Assembly (NCBI RefSeq): GCF_035046485.1
Contig: NC_085138.1
Location: forward strand, 363,199,238 to 363,263,237
DNA length: 64,000 nucleotides
From: Aedes albopictus
Taxonomy: Eukaryota > Arthropoda > Insecta > Diptera > Culicidae
Reading direction: 5' to 3'
Part shown: in pieces, positions 23,301-35,300 of the stretch
Position numbering within the stretch: position 1 is the stretch's first letter
How the letters are laid out: each line of letters starts with the position of its first letter
Translations under genes and position numbers: made by a program
Notes under the pieces: model-generated
What the model was told of the DNA's origin: nothing
Databases searched by the model: none
Seen by the model: the letters and a program-made list of their open reading frames with translations, nothing else

Positions 23301-26300
23301 CTAACCCTCTACTCTAACCATCTACTCTAACCGTCTGCTCTACCCACTACCGTGCTCTCTTCCGTACCCTCCACAATAACCCTTCACCATGCCCGCTACC
23401 CTACTCTCCATCATACATCTTTCTTACAATCTAGCCTACCCTCTATTCTTCTACTCATCATCATTTAATAACCTATGAAATATGTATTGAGGTGGTATTT
23501 TCGACTTGGATTTCTAATGGTACCCTAGTAACATTTTAAGTCAAATAGACTTGAAGACGTTCTCACAACCCCATCAAGACTAATTAGGCATCAAAATGTT
23601 ACTTGAATAGTGGCTCAGCAGTCTTATTGAAGAATTAAGCGGACTACAATGTTCTCGCTCCGATGCTTCCTTGACCGAAATGTCGGAGTGAGAACATTGT
23701 AGTCCGCTTAATTCTTGAATAAGACTGCCGATCCACTATCATTAGAAATCCTAAGAAATATGTGTGCCAAATTTGATTGAAATTGGTTGAAGCATTCCAG
23801 AGTTATGCCAAAACATACAAAACATAAAAAAAACGTATAGACATACAAATTGACATACATACATACATACACACAAACATATAAACATACATATATTATA
23901 TGGTCATTCTTCACATAATTGGCCATAACTCAGGAACGAAAAAAAAGTGCATTCCAAAAATTTCAGCGATCAAAGCTTATGAAATTACCTTCTCAAACAT
24001 ATTTTTTGAAATTTTTTTGTGAGTTCGGGCATAGTTTTTCCGTCTTTTCTTTATGAGTTTTCTCATCGGTGAAAAATTTCGTGGAATAAAGCCTGCGCAC
24101 TTTAGAATCGGTACACTTTCAACCGCATGCCGCTCAAAAACGGTATCACTTGGAAAAAGTGTTGTTAGAAGCAATTGAAGCTTATCTATTGTAGTTTGTA
24201 GGAAAAATATAAAATTTGCTGTTTTTATATTTTTAGATGAATTTTTAATCTGAATTCGTAAACAGTGCCAGTTTTTTCTGCACACATTGAGCAAAACCCA
24301 ATCATTGTCAGATTCAAGATTTGTGTAAGAATATATAATTACCAAACCCACCAATTACGCAGTATAGAATAGTTGCTGGTATTATAATTGTTGATTAAGG
24401 GAGGTAAAATATTCCATGAGTGTTTTAAAATTTCCAATATAGCTATGGTAAGCCTTTGAAGCGGTTTTATGGAAAATCAAAGACTTGCATAGATATTTAA
24501 GGTCAAAAAAGTTGTTTTCGCATAAACTTAAGTTCGGCAAAAACGCATACGGAAAGGATACTGTACGAATAGTATTGGTATACAAGAAACCAATGTTTTT
24601 TAAATAAAACTGAATCAACTCAGAAGTTTTTAATTTGTGATCATAGAATCACATCTATAGTTCCACAATCTATATGGTTTTCAGTGTTTTATCCATGAAA
24701 ACTATCTTATTTAAGGCTTATTATGAAGAGTTAGTCTTATGCCTGGTAATTTCCGAATACTGTGTGGGAAAACTGCTAAAAATTCTAAAAATAATCCAGG
24801 TTTCGATATGAATTAAGTTGGGCCACTTGAAATAGGGAATTGTGGATCCAAAAAACGTTCCCAGGAAATATTTTTTCATAAAAAATTACTTTGAGTAAAA
24901 TTATGCTTTGAATATAGCGTGAATGGACATTAAGGCTATAAGCTTATTATGGTCTTGTGAACCATATTTGTCAAGAGCTTAATGTCCTTACATGTTTTGA
25001 GCATATCTTTAATGAATATAATTTTGATTATTGTGGAAATATCAGCCCGTAAGCAGTGAAATTTGCAAATGATGATGATCATTGGTGTGTGCAGAATGAA
25101 ATGAATTTGACAATCTGGTCAAAATTTTATCTTGAAGAAATAAAAAATGATTTTTCCATATTTTTCCTACAAAATACAATAAATAAGCTTCATTTGCTTC
25201 TTACAACATTTTTTTTCTAGGTTAAACCGTTTTTAATCTGCAGCCGGTTTAAAGTGTACCGATTTTCCCATTTCATTTTTTTTTGGATTCCTGAGAAAAT
25301 TTGCGTTTATTTTCATTAGAAAATTTTGTTACTACGATGTTTTATTCTTGAGTTATGATTTTAAAAAAAGCCAGAAATTCACGAATAAAAAGAAACAAAA
25401 AAAACATTTGAACATTTTTCAACAAAATTGGCCATAACTCAAAAACGAGAAAAAAGTGCATTCCAAAAATTTCAGCGATTGAAGCTTAGGAAATAAACTT
25501 ATCGAACATATTTTTTTGAAAATTTTCCACGAGCTCGAGCATTGTTTTTCCGGCTTTTATTTACGAGTTTTCTCAACTTTGGAACCGACCCTGAATTTTT
25601 CTCAATTTTTTGTTCATATATCCATGGGCCCTGCCTGTGGAACAAGTTTCATGAAAATCTGAGATCCTTCGGCCCAAACCCGTACGGTAATAAAAAAAAA
25701 ATGCCCCGTGTTTTTTTTATTTCGTCACTAGCGTGGGCAATCTTATGATAAGGTAATCCAAAAATCCAGAATTTGCAAAACTAAAAATTTTCAAAAAATC
25801 ATAACTTTTCTAACCAGTTAACCGATTTCAAGCTTTTTTTGTAGTTTTAGGGAAAAATACGTTGAAAGGATTGAATTGTGTTTTGTACAACAAATATGCA
25901 ATTAAATTATTTTTTCACGATTTCTTGGTCTCGGGACAAAGGGGCACCCTGGTTTTATATTTTTATCAGAAAACTCAGAAAATTTGGCGTATCTTGTATA
26001 AAATAGAGATGCTTGTTTTTTTTAAGTTTTTGAGACATGATTTTCTTGGTTCTTGGATAGAGTTGTGGTGAAATATCAATTGAAACACTCATATAAAATT
26101 ACATTTGAATTTGCCAGAGGCACTCCGGAATTTCCCGGAATCTCAAGAAACTTCTGGAAAAATCCCAGCAGGCTCTTGAAGAAATCATACAAGAAAGGAG
26201 TGAATTCCGGAAGGAACTTCTGAAGAAATACCGGAAGAAATCACGATTGAAATTCCCCGAAGGATAAATCTTTGAAAATTTTGGAAGAATCCCAGAACGA

Positions 26301-29300
26301 ACTTCAGGGGGTAAAGCCTGTATCCGCAATAATCGGGACACAGATGTACGGTTGTAACTCTGTAATATATCGGTGGAAACAGCCAAAAAAATGACTGAGA
26401 ACTCTTCGTTGTATATTAATTATTTGTGCCAAATTTCATAAAAATCTATGCAGTACATTTGCCTGTGGATGAAAAACAAACACACGTGGTTTTAAGCATT
26501 TTGTACTATCATGAGCAATTTTCATTTGCATCATAGATGGTTATTTTGCGCTACAGTTCAAAGTTCTGTGAGGATAATTTTGAAATTTCGTAAGCAGTTA
26601 TGATACTTACGTAGACACTTTCTTACAAAATTTTATTAACTTTGATCAACTTGTTTGAAAGCTACTGGTGTTGATAGGGGTGAATGTTTGTTGAAATTGT
26701 TTCGTTTTTTTCATGTGTGATGTTTGCCTATTCATAACTTTTGAATGGTTCTGCCAATTTTCATGAAATTTTCTCAGCAGGTAGTTGATTATGTGTGTAT
26801 TATGCCTACAAAATTTGATGATTATTGGTGCAGTACTTTCAACAGTACAATCGAAACAATAAGGGGTGCTGACTGATTTCTGTCAGAAGGGCGAAAATCA
26901 CGATCCTTCCCAATATATGTTTCGACTGTAAAATTGTTAATAGTGCATAGATTTTTTTTTAATTTTGCCTATGTAATGAATATAAATTGAGAAGTTTATG
27001 TTCAAAATTTCAGCCATTTCCTTTATCAAATTCAAAAGTTGCAACGCTGACTAGCTAAACCAGGGACTGTACAAAATTCAATAGCGCGCGTTCTACTGTT
27101 CCGTTGCTAAAACAAAAAGTACTGCACCGATTCACATGAAAATTTGCAGGTGAAATGACCACATCTTAAGCTGTTATCAGGCCAAATTTGAGCAATTTGA
27201 ATGTATCTATTGCAGAGTTACAGTTGTATTTCTGTGTCCCGATTATTGCGGATGCAGGCTTTATTCGTGAACATCGCGCTGGAAGGTGTGATGCGACGAG
27301 CCGGGCTCAACAGCCGGGGAACGATTTTCACAAAATCCGGTCAATTTGTGTGCTTTGCGGACGACATGGACATTATCGCTAGAACATTTGGAACGGTGGC
27401 AGAACTGTACACCCGCCTGAAACGCGAAGCAGCAAAGGTCGGACTGGTGGTGACTGCCTCAAAAACAAAGTACATGCTGGTAGGCGGAACCGAACACGAC
27501 CGGATCCGCTGGGTAGTAATGTTACGATAGACGGGGATACTTTCGAGGTGGTGGAGGAATTCGTCTACCTCGGATCCTTACTGACGGCTGACAACAACGT
27601 GAGCCGTGAAATTCGGAGGCGCATCATCAGCGGAAGTCGGGCCTACTACGGGCTCCAGAAGAAACTGCGGTCGAAAAAGATTCACCCACGCACCAAATGC
27701 ACCATGTACAAAACGCTAATAAGACCGGTGATCCTCTACGGGCACGAGACATGGACCATGCTCGAGGAGGACCTACAAGCACTCGGAGTTTTCGAGCGAC
27801 GCGTGCTAAGAACGATCTTCGGCGGTGTGCAGGAGAACGGTGTGTGGCGGAGAAGAATGAACCACGAGTTCGCTGCACTTTACGGCGAACCCAGCATCCA
27901 GAAGGTGGCCAAAGCCGGAAGGATACGGTAGGCAGGGCATGTTACAAGAATGCCGGACAACAACCCTGCAAAGCTGGTGTTTGCAACGGATCCGGTTGGC
28001 ACAAGAAGGCGTGGAGCGCAGAGAGCACGATGGGCGGACCAGGTGGAGCGTGACTTGGCGAGCCGCGACCAAGGATGGAGAGCGGCAGCCACAAACCGAG
28101 TATTGTGGCGTACTATTGTTGATTATGTCTTGTCGTAATGATGTTGAACAAATAAATGTATGTATGTATCGTGAAGGAACTCGAAGCAATCCAGGAATCC
28201 AAGAAAGATTCTCTGAAACTTCTTGAGGAATCTCGCAAGGAGCTCTTTGAAAAATCACGGAAAAAACTTTTGAAGAATTTCTAGAAGGAATTTCTAGAGG
28301 AATTCTCAAAAAAGGAAATCCTAAGGAACTTCTTGAAAAATCCAATAAGAAACTTCTTGTGAAGTCCCAGAATTATTTCCTGGAGGAACACCAGCAGAAA
28401 CTTCTGAAGTAGTTTAAGTAGGAACTTCTGGGGGATCCTCGAAGGAACCTCTGCAGAAATCTTAGATCAATCTCTGAAGCCACTCCTAGAAGAAGCTAAT
28501 GAATAAATCTTAGAGAGAACTCTAGGCTGAATCTGAGAAGAAACTTCCGTAAGAAAATCAGAAGGAATGTATGGAGGAATGCCCGAAGCAATTCATGGGG
28601 AATCATCACTCTGCAACAGGTAAATTCTCTGATTTTTTTACTAACTGAAGTTCATCTAGTAGCCCATGGCTGTATATATAAATTGATAAAAAAATAATTA
28701 AAATAAACGACAGTTGTTTGTGCAAAGAAGTATATGTGTGAGTGTATATCTCTATCCCAAGATTTATATGTAAGACAAATAAATCAGTTTACGTGTGTCC
28801 ATTGCAATGGAAAGTCGATACCGTGTTCCGCCTAATTAATTTCCTATCACGATGGGTCATTTATCCGCCCTTGCGCGAACATCTGGTGCCGTGACGAGCC
28901 GTTTATAAAAGAACCTGGTTAAAAAGACGAATCAACCCAAAAAATAGGAATTGCAACGAACCAAACCATATGGAGTAACGGACAGCACAATAGGAGACGT
29001 TGTATCACTTCCCGCTGCAATAGTGTGGCCTCATAGGTAGCTTAGCATTGTTCGTGTTTAGCTCGCACCAAATTCAGCAGCAGCGGGCTCGAGAATTTGG
29101 CTAGACAGAGATGCTCAGTTTCGTGGACAGATGGATACCTCCGCGCTCTCCTATACCGTGTCAACTGTGAGCTTTCCGCGACACTTCCAGCTACGTTGGT
29201 GAGGGCTACAAGCAGCCATCTAGCAGCTCTCGACTCCCCGTAGACTACGACAGTCATGGATCGAGACAGCATCATTGGCAAGTGCGTTCGCCGGACAATC

Positions 29301-32300
29301 GAGCAGTTGCGGTTACTCCTGTGCCATATTCAACGTTATGCGGCGGAACAATAGATGTGATTATTTTTATTGATTAGCAGTAGCTCAAGATTTGATTTGT
29401 TTGTAATTTCGATCTTATGTTAGACTTGACTATATTTGAAAACTGTTCGTTTTGGGGGGGAGTATGTTTGTGCAAAGAAGTATATGTGTGAGTGTATATC
29501 TCTATCCCAAGATTTATATGTCTCTCTCCTCTTGGCGTAACGTCCTCACTGGGACAAAGCCTGCCTCTCAGCTTAGTGTTCTATGAGCACTTCCACAGTT
29601 ATTAACTGAGAGCTTCCTCTGCCAATGACCATTTTGCATGTGTATATCGTGTGGCAGGCACGAAGATACTCTATGCCCAAGGAAGTCAAGGAAATTTCCA
29701 TTACGAAAAGATCCTGGACCGACCGGGAATCGAACCCGTCACCCTCAGCATGGTCATGCTGAATACCCGTGCGTTTACCGCCTCGGCTATATGGGCCCTA
29801 AGATTTATATGTAAGACAAATAAATCAGTTTACGTGTGTCCATTGCAATGGAAAGTCGATACCGTGTTCCGCCTAATTAATTTCCTATCACGATGGGTCA
29901 TTTATCCGCCCTTGCGCGAACAACAGTTTTAAAGTGATGGAGACGCATGGTCATTCCATACGTACATATATGAGCGCAAAACTTGAATTATTCAAAAAAA
30001 TGCAGCTCAAAAACGACTAGAAGAACATTTCTAACTTTTTGGTATGTTATGTAAAAATAGTTAAACATTCATTAAAAATATAAAAACGGATTGATCCATT
30101 GTGAAAATCATGAAAAACTTTTTTTCAGGGTCATATATAAACCCTTGGGTCTCCAGTTTGCCTAGTGGTTAAGGCTATGGATCGCCAAACCGGAAACGGC
30201 GGGTTCGATTCCCGTTCCAGTCGGGAAAATTTTCTCGATTCCCTGGGCATAGTGTACCATTGTACTTGCCTCACAATTAATAATTGTGGAAGTGCTCACA
30301 GAACACTAAGTTGAAGCGAGGCAGGCCAAGTTCCAGTGGGGACGTAGAGCCATAAATAAGAATTAGAAGATATTAACCCTTCGGCTGCAAAGGGTTAATC
30401 ATAGTGCTCTAAGCGGCGCACATCTCTATCGCAAGACAGGCAAATGACCTGGCACTGAACTGAGTGAGCTCCGACATGATGATGAAAGTAAACATTCGCC
30501 AGTATCTTAGAGCCAATTTCCTTACCGTGCAAGGAGGTTTTTCACACGGTTGAAAAGAAAATATATTTCTGACGAATGGCTCCGGGCGTGCTGATAGGGA
30601 TGATACATGATGGCTGTTCCTGAGCTGGCGGTTTGCCACTTTCTAAATCTTTATCATTGTCAAAGCGATTCGTCTTTCTGATATCAAAATTTAATTGGAT
30701 ATCATGAGGTGTTTACTTCCACAAAAAGGGTCACCCACCAAAACCAAACATTTTAACCGATTATTCTCTAATTTAATCCCCATTCCTTCCCCACCCGCAC
30801 AGATTATAAGAGAGAGACTGCCAGACTACCCCCACCGGAACGGACTGATTTGGAACCAGTCGCCGGGCGCGTTGCTCACCGTTCCGACCTTCGCCGACAC
30901 GGCCCATCGGTTTCCGTTCCTGCTGGAGGGCGTTGGGCTCCGGCCCGGGCCCAACTACACCGCCGTCATCTTCGTGCAGATTGGCGCCCAACAGCTGACG
31001 GTCGGCAGCGCCCTGTACAAGCTAGTCAAATCCATCACCAAAAGCCAATTTGTAGATAAGGTAACGACGGTTGAAAAATTCTATGAATTTGAATTCCATT
31101 AATGAGTATTCCTTTCCTCGCAGATACTAATACTGTGGGCCTGTGATCGGCCGGCGCCGTCGCGGAAACGGTGGCCCTCCACGGGCCATATTCCACTACA
31201 CGTGATAAGCGGCGGTCCCAACGAGGAGCGCCCTAGCATATCCCAAAGATTCTTCCCCCACGAGCACATAGAAACGGACGCCGTGCTCTCGCTGGACGAG
31301 GACGCCATCCTAAACACGGACGAGCTAGATTTTGCCTACCAGGTGTGGCAGGACTTTCCGGATCGCATCGTGGGTTATCCGGCGAGGGCGCACTTCTGGG
31401 ATGATTCCAAGGTAGGCAAGCTGAGAGGCATGGCACGCGAATTACGTAATACCGAACTTAGAAAATGTACAGACCATCTTTCCAAGTGTTTATGTGTTCC
31501 ACGCTTAGTGCCCTGTAAAAAGTTATAAACTTTTGGATATTTCAATTGAATGTAAGGTAATCAATTCTGAAATCCTCTTCTTATCCTTCCAGAACGCCTG
31601 GGGCTACACGTCCAAGTGGACCAACTACTACTCGATCGTGCTGACGGGAGCCGCATTCTACCATCGGTACTACAACTATCTCTACACCAACTGGTTGTCC
31701 TATCTGCTGCTGAAAACGGTTCAACAGTCCTCGAACTGCGAGGACATTCTGATGAATCTACTTGTGTCTCATGTCACCCGGAAGCCACCTATTAAAGTAA
31801 CCCAGCGGAAGGGTTATAAGGATCGGGAAAGTGGGAGGTAAGTTCCTAGTAAGACAACAGACACGCTATTTGTTCGAGGGACAGTGACGCTGTTAGTGCG
31901 GATTCTGAAAAATATGTTTACCGTGAAATTTTACAATATGTTTTGCAATCCTGTCAAAAAAATACGATTCGATTTACAAATTCCCTCCGTACTCCTGATG
32001 ATTCGGCTATTTTATGCTATTTAGAGGCAATTTCGCCTCAACATTCAGCACCCATTATCTGAACTTCGCCTGCGACGGCTCGACCCTTTGCTATTTACTT
32101 AATGACTGCTGACCGTCCTCATTCGTAAAAGGATAACACCCGACCCGACCGGGCATGGATGGGCCCAGCATACGAGAATTCACTGCAGATTCACCCGTTC
32201 TCGCTTCCATACTGGATGGACGCAATTTACACTATCCCCTCCCGTCGCCAAGCCATAAGCAAGCGTGCTCGTTGTCGCCACCGTTCACTATATAACAAAC

Positions 32301-35300
32301 GGTGGGATATTCGTCGCTTTTCATTGAGCGTGAAGTGGACGTGACTTTGATAGTAATAATACCCTTTCTCAATTTCTGGGATGTGTGCGATACCGGCAGC
32401 AGAAAGTAGGAGCAGATTGCATTGATGCTTCCCGGTTCCTCCCTCGCTTTGGTCGGTGTCTGCCATTTAGTTACACAATGGTTTAAAAATCTTATTTTAA
32501 AAGTTTAATAAAAACAGATATTTTTACTTACTATGCTACTCTAAGACTTGACAAAGCGAAACTGGTTGCACTTGAGTAAATATTCATGAGTTGCATTTCC
32601 AGTCCTGTCACGTGGAACCACCAATATGCAAGCCCATTCAAACACTAATCCTCTTCGGAGCCACCCTAAGTAACCAGCTAGCAGAATATTAGAAGAACAT
32701 TATCATTATTATCGAAATCCTTATTATTCTTTTTTCTGATACATACATTCATTTTATTTATTTATTTATTTATTCTCAATCAGTAACATAAGACTATTGT
32801 CTCTTTTAATTGTTACATAAGCAAAACAAGCGTAGAAAGATGCGTCAGTTCATTGTTACAATTACAAATTCATTATACTAATCCAAAATTCAATTATAAT
32901 CTAATTATTGAAGTGCTCAATACATTTCCTCCTGAAGGCTAATGAAGAGTTTTCCAAGGTAGTATCATTGGGTAAAGAATTCCAGTGAGAAATGCCTCTT
33001 ACGAAGAATGAATTGCCATACAGCGACGAATTATGACGTGGAATAGCATATTTTTTCGCGCGTAAACTTCTTAGCGGTTTTCGTTTTGTATGTAAATAAC
33101 CTGGAGCAGAAGTTTTCGCAAGCTTGAATAAAAATAGACAGCTTCTCAATTGGGTAAATCTATTAAATGGACATCCTATTAAACGATGTTGAAGATGGGA
33201 AACACTGGCATATTTATCCAAATTAAACACAAATCTAATGCAAGAATTCAATGCCACTTGCAATCTTGATTGAGCATACATAGAAGACTCGGATAAGAGG
33301 AAGTCACATGCTACGAAATGTGGGAAAATTAGACTTTTAAAAAGCTTAAGCTTAAGATATAAGTGCTCAGAAAAGCGGACAAAACATACAATGTTCGTAA
33401 ACTGGCATATATTTTACCACATTGTTTAAAAATAAACTTATCATATTTGAAATTGGACTGAGTCGTTATACCTAAACTCACACCTTCATCCAAAAACGAG
33501 ATTTCTGTATTGTTCAATTTAAGAATAGGTTTCAAGAAACTATTAGAATGCGAGTGACTTAAAAATAAGGCGCAGGTTTTATCTGCATTTAAGAGAAGCT
33601 TGTTTCTAACTGACCACGCATGTATATTGGGCATATCTTCATTAATTTTCCTGGAAATAACCGCGGCTGAATCATCTGTGCAGCCGAAATACAGCTGAAC
33701 ATCGTCAGCGAAAACATGTATGCTACAATATTTTAAAACTTCTGGGAGATCGTTAATGTACAGCGAGAAAAGAATTGGTCCTAAAATAGATTCCTGCGGT
33801 ACACCTGACGATGTTGGAAGGTAGCTTGAATAAAATCCATTGTTTAATACCGTTTGTGTTCGTCCGCTCAAATATGATTCGATGAGATTCTTTGCATGAT
33901 TAGAAAATCTGAATCTTGCACAAAGCTTATGACATAGTATTTTATGAGATATTGTATCGAAGGCTTTCGAAAAATCTAGAAGTATTAAAACAACTGGTCG
34001 ACCTTTATCCAAAATTAGTCCGATATCGTCGAATACCTTTAGCATTGCAGTTTTCGTGCTATGTTTTGCCCGGTACCCAGACTGCTGAGCGATGAGTAGA
34101 TTTTCCTGATTTATATACTGGCAGATTTGATTTTTAATAAGGCGTTCAAATATTTTTTGATAAAGCAGAAAGAATGCTTATAGGACGTAGGTTTTGTAGT
34201 GTGTTTAGGTTAGTTTTTTTCTTGAACGGTAAAATTTTGGATTTTTTTCATTCATCAGGAAAAATGCTAGTTGTAATGATACAGTTGATCAAATGTGTAA
34301 CAGATTTTATTATCAGTGGGTTGATCGATTTCAAAAACTTGATGGGAAGTTCATCTAAACCAATTGCATTGAACTTCATGTGATACAAAGCACTTATTAC
34401 ATAAATTTCATTTATTTGACTAAAATAGAATGAGTTCTCTGCCGGTGTTTGATTGGAGACACTATCGCTATCGCAACTACTGGAACTCATTGAGAAATTT
34501 CTAGCAAAATTTGAAATGATTTCATCCGCCTTAAACTGATTGGAAGGAGACTTGGAAGATTTGCCGACACCAATGCATTTTAACCGTTTTCACAATTCCT
34601 TGGAAGGTAAATTTGTGTCAAGGGTGTTTTCATAGTGTGCTTTTTTGCTTGACGAACTTTTAAGGTCACTTGATTACGAAGAGTTTTGAATAGTTTGGGA
34701 TCAGATGTACTCTTAGTTTGTTTCCATCTTTTATATGCCAGATCACGTTCAACAAGTGCTTTACTAACAGCATCGCTAAACCACGTGTTTTGATTTTTCC
34801 TCGACACAAATGTTCTAAGAGGGACAAATCTGTTGTGCAGCTCTAGGATATTGGAATTAAAAAAACTAAGAAGAAAGTTGGGATCATTCGATCGAAAAAA
34901 AAACTACGCCAGTCTAAGGAAATGTATGCATTCAACAGACCATCAATGTCAACTGAGTTATAGTCGCGATATTCAACTTTCTGTGGAATGTGGATCATGT
35001 CGAAGTCTAGTGAAGCAAATATCATATCGTGATTTGAAAAGTTTGGTACATCTATTTGATTAAATCTAAGAACTCGTGACCTTGAATTGAATAGCATAAG
35101 ATCCAACTGCGAGGACACATATTTATGATAAAAAGTGGGTTCAGAGCCTAAGCTAAACATATTATGGATGCTCAGTAGTGATGTCAACTGTGTAGTTTTA
35201 ATAGAATTGTGATTCAAAAGATTTGTATTCAAGTCACCTGTAACAAATAGATTGCTCTAGTGTTTTCCATATTTTGACAGTAAACAATCAATCACATCTG

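Noticed and set aside
22895..23470. Interstitial telomere
   Set aside because: Units are too irregular and Diptera do not use short telomerase repeats; recorded only as a telomere-like pyrimidine array.
29464..29931. Second independent LTR element at 29.5 kb
   Set aside because: After removing the 291-bp SINE plus duplication the sequence equals the left LTR, and ACAGT flanks the pair, so it is the right LTR of one element.
30803..31837. ttv exons as a processed pseudogene
   Set aside because: Introns with proper GT/AG borders separate the exons and the frame is intact throughout.
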